From contig NZ_VOBI01000007.1 in the NCBI RefSeq assembly GCF_008369325.1, positions 211,199-275,198 on the forward strand: 64,000 nucleotides of DNA. Direction: 5' to 3'. A model generated the notes under the pieces. The model was given only the letters and a program-made list of their open reading frames with translations, was not told the DNA's origin and searched no databases. Below are positions 35,033 to 43,460 of the stretch, in pieces. Origin of the DNA: Pseudomonas sp. ANT_H12B (lineage in GTDB: Bacteria; Pseudomonadota; Gammaproteobacteria; Pseudomonadales; Pseudomonadaceae). The translations under genes were made by a program, and so were the position numbers. The stretch's first letter is position 1; every line of letters starts with the position of its first letter.

Positions 35033-37879
35033 ATGGCGCAGCAGTATCAACCGGGGCAACGCTGGATTAGTGACAGCGAAGCCGAGCTGGGTTTGGGCAC
35101 CGTTCTGGCACAGGACGGCCGCTTGTTGACCGTGCTCTATCCGGCCACTGGCGACACCCGCCAGTACGCGCTACGGAATGCGCCCCTCACACGTGTGCGG
35201 TTTTCTCCGGGTGACTCGATCACTCACTTCGAGGGCTGGAAACTGACCGTGCGCGAAGTCGACGATGTCGACGGTCTGCTGGTCTACCACGGCCTCAACG
35301 CGCAAAACGAAGTGGTCACCCTGCCGGAAACCCAACTGTCGAACTTCATTCAGTTCCGGCTGGCCAGCGACCGCCTGTTCGCCGGGCAGATCGACCCGTT
35401 GGCCTGGTTCTCCCTGCGTTATCACACTCTGGAACACACCAGCCGCCAATTGCAGTCCTCCCTTTGGGGCCTGGGCGGCGTGCGTGCGCAACCGATCGCG
35501 CACCAGCTGCACATCGCCCGTGAAGTCGCCGACCGTATTGCGCCACGGGTTCTGCTGGCGGACGAAGTGGGCCTGGGTAAAACCATCGAAGCCGGCCTGA
35601 TCATCCATCGCCAACTGCTCTCGGGCCGCGCCAACCGCGTGCTGATCCTGGTTCCGGAGAACCTGCAGCACCAGTGGCTGGTCGAGATGCGCCGCCGCTT
35701 CAATTTGCAAGTTGCGCTGTTCGACGAAGAACGCTTCATCGAAAGCGATGCCGCCAACCCGTTTGAAGACACCCAGCTCGCACTGGTTGCGCTTGAGTGG
35801 CTGGTGGAAGACGAGAAGGCTCAGGACGCACTGTTTGCAGCCGGTTGGGACATGATGGTCGTCGACGAAGCCCACCACCTGGTGTGGCACGAAGACAAGG
35901 CCAGCCCCGAATACTCGCTGGTCGAACAACTGGCCGAAGTCATTCCCGGCGTCCTGCTGCTGACCGCGACCCCGGAACAACTGGGCCAGGACAGCCACTT
36001 CGCGCGTTTGCGCCTGCTCGATCCGAACCGTTTCCATGACCTGCACGCCTTCCGCGCCGAGAGCGAAAACTATCGCCCGGTGGCCGAAGCCGTTCAGGAA
36101 CTGCTGGACAAGGGGCGTCTGTCGCCGGAAGCGCACAAGACCATTCATGGTTTCCTTGGCAACGAAGGTGAAGCACTGCTGGCCGCGGTCAACGATGGCG
36201 ACACCGAAGCTGCCGCCCGTCTGGTCCGCGAACTGCTGGACCGCCACGGCACCGGCCGCGTGCTGTTCCGTAACACCCGCGCCGCCGTGGCGGGTTTCCC
36301 GGAGCGCAAGCTGCACCCGTACCCGCTGCCGTGCCCCGACGAATACCTCGAACTGCCGCTGGGCGATCACGCCGAGCTGTACCCGGAAGTCAGCTTCCAG
36401 GCCCAGCCGGACGCCAACGAAGAAGAACGCTGGTGGAAATTCGACCCGCGTGTCGAGTGGCTGATCGACACCCTGAAGATGCTCAAGCGCACCAAAGTTC
36501 TGGTGATCTGCGCCCACGCCGAAACCGCCATGGACCTGGAAGACGCCCTGCGCGTGCGTTCCGGTATTCCTGCCACGGTCTTCCACGAAGGCATGAACAT
36601 TCTCGAGCGTGACCGCGCCGCCGCCTACTTCGCCGACGAAGAATTTGGCGCGCAAGTGCTGATCTGCTCGGAAATCGGCAGTGAAGGTCGCAACTTCCAG
36701 TTCTCGCACCATCTCGTACTGTTCGATCTGCCATCGCACCCGGACTTGCTGGAACAGCGTATCGGTCGTCTGGACCGGATCGGCCAGAAGCACATTATCG
36801 AACTGCACGTGCCGTATCTGGAAACCAGCCCGCAAGAGCGCCTGTTCCAGTGGTACCACGAAGCGCTCAATGCCTTCCTCAATACCTGCCCGACCGGTAA
36901 CGCCTTGCAGCATCAGTTCGGCCCGCGCCTGCTGCCGCTGCTGGAAAACGCCGACGATGGCGAGTGGCAAGCGTTGATCGACGAAGCACGCGGCGAGCGT
37001 GAGCGTCTGGAAGCCGAATTGCACACCGGCCGTGACCGCTTGCTGGAACTCAATTCCGGCGGTTCGGGTGAAGGCGATCAACTGGTCGAGGACATCCTTG
37101 AGCAAGACGATCAGTTTGCCCTGCCGATCTACATGGAAACCCTGTTCGATGCGTTCGGCATCGACAGCGAAGACCACTCGGAAAACGCCTTGATCCTCAA
37201 GCCGAGCGAAAAAATGCTCGACGCCAGTTTCCCGCTGGGCGACGACGAAGGCGTGACCATCACTTACGACCGCAACCAGGCGCTGTCTCGCGAAGACATG
37301 CAGTTCATCACCTGGGAGCACCCGATGGTTCAGGGCGGCATGGACCTGGTGCTGTCCGGCTCGATGGGCAATACCGCCGTGGCGCTGATCAAGAACAAAG
37401 CACTCAAACCCGGAACCGTGTTGCTGGAACTGCTCTACGTCAGCGAAGTGGTTGCCCCGCGCTCGCTGCAACTGGGCCGCTACCTGCCGCCGGCCGCTCT
37501 GCGCTGCCTGCTCGATGCCAATGGCAATGACCTGTCGGGCCGGGTGTCGTTCGAAACGCTGAACGATCAACTGGAAAGCGTGCCGCGTGCCAGCGCCAAC
37601 AAGTTCATCCAGGCCCAGCGCGACCAGCTGACGCCACGGATCAATGCCGGCGAAGAGAAGATCGCGCCGCGTCACGCCGAGCGCGTTGCCGAAGCGCAGC
37701 GTCGTCTGGCGGCCGATACCGACGAAGAACTGGCGCGCCTGACTGCGTTGCAAGCGGTTAACCCGACGGTGCGCGACAGCGAACTGGTTGCCCTGCGTAA
37801 ACAGCGTGAGCAAGGTTTGGCCATGCTCGACAAGGCTGCGCTGCGACTGGAAGCGATTCGGGTGTTGGTGGCGGGTTAA
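35033..37879 (+). CDS. rapA: RNA polymerase-associated ATPase RapA (HepA)
   Basis: 948 residues. Two N-terminal Tudor-like domains ([20 protein letters not shown]) precede a Swi2/Snf2 motor: Walker A GLGKT at 180-184, DEAH at 278-281, and the second RecA domain with [17 protein letters not shown] and [13 protein letters not shown]. RapA binds RNA polymerase and helps recycle it after transcription, more so in high salt. The C-terminal third is RapA-specific. Full length with no breaks. It is followed by a terminator. Confidence 0.96.
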   Translation: MAQQYQPGQRWISDSEAELGLGTVLAQDGRLLTVLYPATGDTRQYALRNAPLTRVRFSPGDSITHFEGWKLTVREVDDVDGLLVYHGLNAQNEVVTLPETQLSNFIQFRLASDRLFAGQIDPLAWFSLRYHTLEHTSRQLQSSLWGLGGVRAQPIAHQLHIAREVADRIAPRVLLADEVGLGKTIEAGLIIHRQLLSGRANRVLILVPENLQHQWLVEMRRRFNLQVALFDEERFIESDAANPFEDTQLALVALEWLVEDEKAQDALFAAGWDMMVVDEAHHLVWHEDKASPEYSLVEQLAEVIPGVLLLTATPEQLGQDSHFARLRLLDPNRFHDLHAFRAESENYRPVAEAVQELLDKGRLSPEAHKTIHGFLGNEGEALLAAVNDGDTEAAARLVRELLDRHGTGRVLFRNTRAAVAGFPERKLHPYPLPCPDEYLELPLGDHAELYPEVSFQAQPDANEEERWWKFDPRVEWLIDTLKMLKRTKVLVICAHAETAMDLEDALRVRSGIPATVFHEGMNILERDRAAAYFADEEFGAQVLICSEIGSEGRNFQFSHHLVLFDLPSHPDLLEQRIGRLDRIGQKHIIELHVPYLETSPQERLFQWYHEALNAFLNTCPTGNALQHQFGPRLLPLLENADDGEWQALIDEARGERERLEAELHTGRDRLLELNSGGSGEGDQLVEDILEQDDQFALPIYMETLFDAFGIDSEDHSENALILKPSEKMLDASFPLGDDEGVTITYDRNQALSREDMQFITWEHPMVQGGMDLVLSGSMGNTAVALIKNKALKPGTVLLELLYVSEVVAPRSLQLGRYLPPAALRCLLDANGNDLSGRVSFETLNDQLESVPRASANKFIQAQRDQLTPRINAGEEKIAPRHAERVAEAQRRLAADTDEELARLTALQAVNPTVRDSELVALRKQREQGLAMLDKAALRLEAIRVLVAG

Positions 37880-37910
37880 TTCCCCTGCTCTGCCCCGTTA
37901 AAACAAAGAA

Positions 37911-37937
37911 GGCCCGCAGTGATGCGGGCCTTTTTTT
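37911..37937 (+). terminator. Rho-independent terminator after rapA
   Basis: GGCCCGCAGTGATGCGGGCC followed by seven T, 31 bases after the rapA stop. Confidence 0.92.
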
Positions 37938-37970
37938 GTCTGCTTGATTGTTGTGGTGTTGCTGATGGCC

Positions 37971-38070
37971 TCATCGCGAGCAGGCTCGCTCCTACAGGGG
38001 ATCTGATGTGGCCACACTATTTATGAACACCATTAATCAACTGTGGGAGCGGGCTTGCCCGCGATGGCGA
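37971..38070. repeat. REPIN between rapA and a convergent MFS gene
   Basis: Two diverged REP arms in inverted orientation, TCGCGAGCAGGCTCGCTCCT on the left and TGTGGGAGCGGGCTTGCCCG on the right, separated by about 50 bp. The right arm abuts the MFS stop codon. Confidence 0.85.
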
Positions 38071-39420
38071 TCAGGCAGTCGCTGCCGAAATTCCAGGTTC
38101 AACCACCGCCACCAGCCCATCCTTCATCCGCTTGGCATCGCGAACAAAACACCGCGAAGCCAGGAACAGAAACACCATGGTGAAAAACAGCGCCACCGGT
38201 ATCAGGTACATCGCGTCATGCAGGCCGACAGCCTTGAATGCCTCGGTCATCTGCTCGGCTCCCGCCAACAGCATCGCCGTATGCGCAAAGTGATCGGACA
38301 AAGCGCCCACCACCACCGGCCCCAGACCACCGCCCAGCAAATACAACCCGGCAAAGAACAGCGCCATGGCCGTCGCCCGCAAACGCGGCTCGACCACGTC
38401 CTGAATCGCTGTGTAAACGCAGGTGTAGAAGTTGTAGGCAAAAAACCAGCCCACACTGAACACCGCCACAAATACCCCTATCTCGATCCGCCCGGAATGC
38501 AGCGCCCAAGCGGTGCACAAGGTTGAGATGATCAGACTGAACGCCGCAAACAGCAGACGACCGTTGGCCACCCGCTGGTGAATCTTGTCGGCAACCCAAC
38601 CGCCCAGTGTCAGGCCGAACAACCCGGTCACGCCGACGATCACCCCGGTCGCTACCGCCGCTTCCTGCAACGGCATCAGGAAGTAACGCTGCAGCATCGG
38701 CACCAGAAACGAGTTGCAGGCATAAGTCGCGAAGTTGAAACACAGGCCCGCCATCACCAGCCACAGGAAGGTGGGCACGGCCAGCACCCGACGGATCGGC
38801 CGGTCTACGCGTTCCTGCGAGACTTGCACACTTTCTGCGGCGCCGCGTTTGGGTTCCTTGATGAAGAACATGAAGATCGCCAGGATCAGCCCCGGCACCG
38901 CCGCGATGAAGAACGGCGCTCGCCAGCTGTCGAAGGTCTTGACCATCCAGCCAATGGTGAAGAACGCCAGCAGCAGCCCCAATGGCAGACCGAGCATGAA
39001 AATGCCCATCGCCCGCGCACGACGGTGGGCCGGGAACAGGTCGCCGATCAGCGAGTTGGCGGCCGGGGCGTAGCTGGCTTCACCGATGCCGATGCCCATG
39101 CGCACGATCAGGAAACTCCAGAAACTGCCCACCAATCCGTTGACCGCCGTCAGCCCGCTCCATGCCGCCAGGCCCCAACCCATCAATTTACTGCGCGAGC
39201 CGGTGTCGGCCATCCGCCCCAGAGGCAGGCCGGCAATCGCGTAGACAATCGTGAAGGCAGTACCGATGATCCCCAGCTGAAAGTCGCTGAGGTGCCATTC
39301 CATGCGGATCGGTTCGATGATGATGGCCGGGATGGTGCGGTCGAAAAAGTTGAACAGGTTGGCCAGGAACAACAGGAACAGAATGCGCCAGGCATTCGCC
39401 GCTTGGGTCGAGTTCTGCAT
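38071..39420 (-). CDS. MFS transporter, Spinster-like family
   Basis: 449 residues, 12 predicted helices. NLFNFFDRTIPAIIIEPIRM in helix 1 and LPLGRMADTGSRSKLMGWGL after helix 2 match the Spinster-type MFS group, as does the EASYAPAANSLIGDLFP segment. Bacterial members export or import organic acids, sugars or lipids; the substrate is unknown. It stands alone between two REPINs. No regulator is adjacent. Confidence 0.85.
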   Translation of the reverse strand: MQNSTQAANAWRILFLLFLANLFNFFDRTIPAIIIEPIRMEWHLSDFQLGIIGTAFTIVYAIAGLPLGRMADTGSRSKLMGWGLAAWSGLTAVNGLVGSFWSFLIVRMGIGIGEASYAPAANSLIGDLFPAHRRARAMGIFMLGLPLGLLLAFFTIGWMVKTFDSWRAPFFIAAVPGLILAIFMFFIKEPKRGAAESVQVSQERVDRPIRRVLAVPTFLWLVMAGLCFNFATYACNSFLVPMLQRYFLMPLQEAAVATGVIVGVTGLFGLTLGGWVADKIHQRVANGRLLFAAFSLIISTLCTAWALHSGRIEIGVFVAVFSVGWFFAYNFYTCVYTAIQDVVEPRLRATAMALFFAGLYLLGGGLGPVVVGALSDHFAHTAMLLAGAEQMTEAFKAVGLHDAMYLIPVALFFTMVFLFLASRCFVRDAKRMKDGLVAVVEPGISAATA

Positions 39421-39556
39421 GGGTCCGTCTCTTTTATTGTTATTGGGGTCTCACTGTCCCCGGAACCTGCAATCTAGTCAGGCTCGCCGTAGCTGTCTGT
39501 AATTATTCGTAAGTGTGATATCAGCACATGGCGCAATTCTCGGGCAGGGCGCGCAA

Positions 39557-39652
39557 CCTGTGGGAGCGGGCTCGCCCGCGAAGAGGCCGGCACCTTCAAT
39601 AGAATGCTTGACTGGTCCACTGCCTTCGCGAGCATGCCCATTCCCACAAGGA
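39557..39652. repeat. Diverged REPIN upstream of the MFS gene
   Basis: The left arm (TGTGGGAGCGGGCTCGCCCG) is canonical. The right arm (CTTCGCGAGCATGCCCATTC plus CCACAAGG) has several changes. It lies in a 374-bp gap which otherwise shows no gene. Confidence 0.8.
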
Positions 39653-39794
39653 ATTCGTGGTGTCAGCAAGCAGGTAATTCACCGCCATTGGTCGCATTGA
39701 AAAATACCTTCTTGCCCCCTTCCCAAGCCCGATGCGAAGCCTAGAATAGCGGCCTTGCCTGCCCCACCGTGTCCCCATCCCTCCTTTATCGCCC

Positions 39795-40071
39795 ATGTCC
39801 GAAGCCAGTCCGTGTCTGAATTGCGGTGCCTGCTGTTCTCATTTTCGCGTGTCTTTTTTCTGGGGTGAATGCACCTCGGCCGGGGGAACGGCGCCCCACG
39901 AGCTTGTCGCGCCCACGCTCGATTTATGACCAACGCTCCAGTACTTGCCGGGAGTTCGACGCCTCTTGCGCCAATGGTGAGGCGAACGTGGATTGCGACG
40001 CGGCACGAGCAGCATTCGGGCTGGCAGCCCTGCAACCCGAGTTCGAAATGCCTTATGAGCAGATCGCTTAG
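39795..40071 (+). pseudogene. YkgJ-family cysteine-cluster protein, internally deleted
   Basis: From ATG at 39795 the reading MSEASPCLNCGACCSHFRVS then FFWGECTSAGGTAPHEL is the conserved N-terminal half of the YkgJ zinc/iron-chelating family. It stops at TGA 39927-39929. In the next frame the C-terminal half follows at once: RSIYDQRSSTCREFDA and DCDAARAAFGLAAL, ending at TAG 40069-40071. The part normally between them, about 35-40 codons with two further cysteines, is missing. So a deletion that is not a multiple of three removed the centre. The product cannot be functional. Confidence 0.85.
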
Positions 40072-40136
40072 GGTTTAGCGCTTATCGCTATCAAAATGAT
40101 GCCGAAAAATATTCGGCGCCAATGTGCCATCACGCC

Positions 40137-40163
40137 TTGCACTCTGTACATGACCTCTATACT
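40137..40163 (+). promoter_or_regulatory. Candidate sigma-70 promoter of the c-di-GMP gene
   Basis: TTGCAC (40137-40142) and TATACT (40158-40163) with 15 bp between them, 60 bp before the ATG at 40223. A GCCGAA-AAATA-TTCGGC hairpin lies just upstream (40111-40127). Confidence 0.45.
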
Positions 40164-40222
40164 CCAAAGCATTCGCCAGCTTTCATAACGCTGGCCTGGA
40201 TGACTCAGAGACGGGGCAAGCG

Positions 40223-42487
40223 ATGGAGTGGCTTGGTTTACAGTTCACTACCCAACTGCCAGAAAACGGTCAGGTCATACTCGATTGTGCGCATAACCCT
40301 TTTCTAGTGTGGCTGGCCTATGTGGTCGCCTGTACGGCTGGCTTCGCCACGCTAGGCATGACCGAACGGATCGGTCACGTAGAAAAACCCGCGTCCCAAC
40401 GACTCTGGCGCTGGGTGGGTGCCGGGTGTCTGGCGGGCGGTATCTGGGCCATGCACTTCATCAGCATGCTGGCGTTTCAGGTGCCGATCGAAATCCAGTA
40501 CCACCTGCCTACCACCCTGGTTTCACTGATCTTCGCGCTGACGGCTTCGTGGCTGGCATTGCAAACCCTCAGCCATCCTCATCTGAATTTCTGGCAATAC
40601 CTGCGTGCTGCCGTATGGATCGGCCTGGGCATCGCAACCATGCACTACGTGGGCATGGCCGCCATGCGTTCGGTTGCGACGGCCTATTACCACCCTGCCC
40701 TGTTCGCCCTTTCTATCGTGATCGCGATAGGCGCCAGCCTGGCCGCACTGTTGATTTCCAGTCACTTGCGCGATGGCAGCGGAGCGTTTCATCTATTGCT
40801 CAAATACACCGCCAGCCTGGTGCTCGGGGCCGGTATCGTCAGCATGCACTTCACCGGCATGGCGGCACTCAACCTGGTGCTGCCCGACAACAGCCTCCAG
40901 CCGTTGCCCGGCGACAACAACCACCTGCAACTGGGGCTGACGGTGGCGGTCATGACGTTGCTGATCATTGGCAGCAGCATCAGCGCGGCACTGGCCGACA
41001 AAAAACTACAAATCAAGGATTGCGACCTGCAGCGGGTCAACACGTTGGTCAGTCAACTTGATCAGGCACGCCTGTCACTGCAACAGGTGGCGCACTACGA
41101 CGCGTTGACCAACTTGCTCAACCGCCGTGGGTTTAACCAGCTCTTCGCCGAAAAGCTGATCGAGAAGACCAACGAAGCCGGCAGGCTGGCGGTGCTCTTC
41201 CTCGACATCGACCACTTCAAGCGGATCAACGACAGCCTTGGTCATGACGCGGGCGACGAACTGCTCAAAGTCTTGGCTGACCACATCAGGGGCTCGGTAC
41301 GCAGCCACGACGATGTGGTGGCGCGCTTCGGTGGGGACGAGTTTTGCATTCTCATCGGCCTGCATGACCCTGAAGAAGCGCGGCACATGGCACAGCGCAT
41401 CATGCTGAAAATGAAAGACCCCATCGAGCTGGCCGGACGAAGCATGGTCATGACCACCAGCATCGGCATCAGCCTGTTCCCGGAAGATGGCAAGACCTGT
41501 GAGGAGCTGCTGAAAAACGCCGATCTGGCGCTATACCAGTCCAAGGGCAGCGGGCGAAACGGGCTGCATTTTTTCAGTCCACACATGAAAGCCCGCGCCA
41601 CGCTGGAGCTGCAACTCGAAGAAGAACTGCGTCATGCACTACGCGAAGACGACGGGTTGATGCTGTATTACCAACCGATCTATGACCTGAAAACCGGCCA
41701 GGTCACCAAACTCGAAGCACTGATTCGCTGGCAACACCCGGTTCACGGCTTGCTCGCACCGGATCGATTCATCGCCATTGCCGAGGCGAACGGCCTGATC
41801 GCCGAACTGGACGACTGGGTGTTGCGCAAGGCCTGCGAGGACCTGGCTGAACTGTCCCGCCAGGGGTGCGAAGAACTCATAATTGCCGTGAACTGCTCGC
41901 CCCTGAACCTGGCGCGCGAAGAGCTGGTCGATGAAATCGAACACGCCCTGCGCGTTGCCGGGGTGGCACCCCAGCGGCTGGAACTGGAAGTGACCGAAAA
42001 CGCGCTGATGGGCAATCTCGCCAAGACCCTGGTATTGCTGCGGCAGATCCGAGCCCTCGGGGTTTCGCTGTCGATTGACGACTTCGGCACTGGATATTCA
42101 TCCCTGGCCTACCTCAAGCGCTTGCCGCTAAACACACTGAAGATCGACCGCTCATTCATCCAGGACATCCCCAAGGCCACCCAGGACATGGAAATCGTCC
42201 AGGCCATTATCGTCATGGCCCACAGCCTGCATTTGCAGGTTGTCACCGAAGGCGTCGAAACCTTCGAGCAATATGACTTTCTCGAACGCCTGGGCTGCGA
42301 CTTTGTTCAGGGCCACCTGCTCAGCCGTCCGGTGCCACTGGTTGAGCTGCTTCCGGTGCTGAACGAAATCAACCAGCGCAAAGACTCGCTCAGCGTCAGT
42401 CCTCTAAGTCTGGCTCGCGCCCAAAAATCCCTGCCCCCCATGCAAACGCATCAGTTGTGCGGCCAATCCGCTGATCGGTGTGGCTGA
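40223..42487 (+). CDS. MHYT-GGDEF-EAL cyclic-di-GMP protein (NbdA/MucR-like)
   Basis: 754 residues. Seven-helix MHYT sensor with three motifs MHFISM (77-82), MHYVGM (140-145) and MHFTGM (208-213), thought to bind copper and sense O2, CO or NO. A GGDEF domain follows with an intact GGDEF at 370-374, then an EAL domain with EAL at 498-500, TENALMG, DDFGTGYSSL and TEGVET. So both synthesis and breakdown of c-di-GMP are possible. By neighbours (rapA before, 3-hydroxyisobutyrate-dehydrogenase-like after) it resembles nbdA of P. aeruginosa, but that protein, as I recall, has a degenerate AGDEF. The last 28 codons overlap the convergent dehydrogenase gene. Confidence 0.9.
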   Translation: MEWLGLQFTTQLPENGQVILDCAHNPFLVWLAYVVACTAGFATLGMTERIGHVEKPASQRLWRWVGAGCLAGGIWAMHFISMLAFQVPIEIQYHLPTTLVSLIFALTASWLALQTLSHPHLNFWQYLRAAVWIGLGIATMHYVGMAAMRSVATAYYHPALFALSIVIAIGASLAALLISSHLRDGSGAFHLLLKYTASLVLGAGIVSMHFTGMAALNLVLPDNSLQPLPGDNNHLQLGLTVAVMTLLIIGSSISAALADKKLQIKDCDLQRVNTLVSQLDQARLSLQQVAHYDALTNLLNRRGFNQLFAEKLIEKTNEAGRLAVLFLDIDHFKRINDSLGHDAGDELLKVLADHIRGSVRSHDDVVARFGGDEFCILIGLHDPEEARHMAQRIMLKMKDPIELAGRSMVMTTSIGISLFPEDGKTCEELLKNADLALYQSKGSGRNGLHFFSPHMKARATLELQLEEELRHALREDDGLMLYYQPIYDLKTGQVTKLEALIRWQHPVHGLLAPDRFIAIAEANGLIAELDDWVLRKACEDLAELSRQGCEELIIAVNCSPLNLAREELVDEIEHALRVAGVAPQRLELEVTENALMGNLAKTLVLLRQIRALGVSLSIDDFGTGYSSLAYLKRLPLNTLKIDRSFIQDIPKATQDMEIVQAIIVMAHSLHLQVVTEGVETFEQYDFLERLGCDFVQGHLLSRPVPLVELLPVLNEINQRKDSLSVSPLSLARAQKSLPPMQTHQLCGQSADRCG

Positions 42488-43261
42488 ACCCTGTTCGCGG
42501 GAAAACTTCACTGCGGTGTCCAGATCCTTGAGCAGCGTGCGGACGCGCCACTTCACGGGCTCGAAGCGGCTGTCAGCCATTTGCGGGGCGAGGATTTGCA
42601 AGGGTTTGGAATCGGCGAAACCGCCGGCCAGGGCCTCGGCGATCAGACTGGCGTCGACACCGGAACGCTCGGCCAATGCCACCACTTCGGCGATCACCAG
42701 CGCATTGCAGGCTACGATCATTTGATTGCAAGCCTTGGTCACCTGCCCTGCCCCGACCGCGCCCATATGGGTCACCCGCTGGCCGAGACTTAGTAAAACC
42801 GGTCGAACCCGCTCCAGATCAGCCGTATTGCCACCGACCATAATTGCCAGGCTGCCGGCCTCGGCACCGACCACTCCGCCGGATACCGGCGTATCCAGCC
42901 AACTCGTACCGGTTTTGCTGAGCAGCTCTGTCGCCATTTCCCGCGTCGCGGTAGGTTCCAGGCTGGAAAAATCCACCAGCAACTGACCGTTTTTCGCTCC
43001 CTCGACAATACCCGCAAGACCAAATACCACCTCACGTACAACGGCTGTATCGGCCAGACACAACATCACCACGTCGGCGTGCTGACACAACTCGGCAGGC
43101 GTGGCGACCTGTCGTGCGCCGGCCTCGACCAGTGGCGCGCACTTGGCCGGATTGCGGTTCCACACGGTCAGCGGATAACCCGCCGCCAGCAGGCGCTGGC
43201 ACATAGGCAAACCCATCAGGCCGATCCCGGCAAACCCAAGTGAAGGTAACGTTGCCATCAT
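42404..43261 (-). CDS. 3-hydroxyisobutyrate dehydrogenase-family oxidoreductase
   Basis: 285 residues. N-terminal Rossmann fold with GFAGIGLMGLPMCQRLL (GxGxMGxxM), FSSLEPTATREM, the substrate loop DTPVSGGVVGAEAGSLAIMV and the catalytic lysine region GQVTKACNQMIVA. Beta-hydroxyacid dehydrogenases reduce or oxidise 3-hydroxyisobutyrate, tartronate semialdehyde, glyoxylate or similar with NAD(P). Substrate not decided by sequence. Convergent with the c-di-GMP gene, sharing 84 bp. Confidence 0.88.
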   Translation of the reverse strand: MMATLPSLGFAGIGLMGLPMCQRLLAAGYPLTVWNRNPAKCAPLVEAGARQVATPAELCQHADVVMLCLADTAVVREVVFGLAGIVEGAKNGQLLVDFSSLEPTATREMATELLSKTGTSWLDTPVSGGVVGAEAGSLAIMVGGNTADLERVRPVLLSLGQRVTHMGAVGAGQVTKACNQMIVACNALVIAEVVALAERSGVDASLIAEALAGGFADSKPLQILAPQMADSRFEPVKWRVRTLLKDLDTAVKFSREQGSATPISGLAAQLMRLHGGQGFLGASQT

Positions 43262-43307
43262 TTAGCCTCCTTTTGATTAAAGATCATTAAATATTGGCCG
43301 ATTCATC

Positions 43308-43415
43308 ATGGCTAAGGAAAGGATTCCCCCGAGTGATATTTCAGGCCAACCCCCTGACGCTTGGGCCAAATACGCGCTGAAAAAAGCCGCGAGCTCCCAT
43401 TCCGTGATGGTTTGA
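43308..43415 (+). CDS. Possible 35-residue ORF before the tubulin-like gene
   Basis: MAKERIPPSDISGQPPDAWA then KYALKKAASSHSVMV looks like coding sequence, but there is no ribosome site before the ATG. It may be a small real gene, a relic, or chance. It ends 45 bases before the tubulin-like start. Confidence 0.25.
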   Translation: MAKERIPPSDISGQPPDAWAKYALKKAASSHSVMV

Positions 43416-43460
43416 CGACGGCCTGTCGCCCAACCAACCAGTCCAGGTACATGGCGCACA

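Noticed and set aside
35171..37813. 880-codon open frame antisense to rapA
   Set aside because: It is the complement of a complete RapA frame; the translation has no domain and the long frame follows from high G+C codon use.
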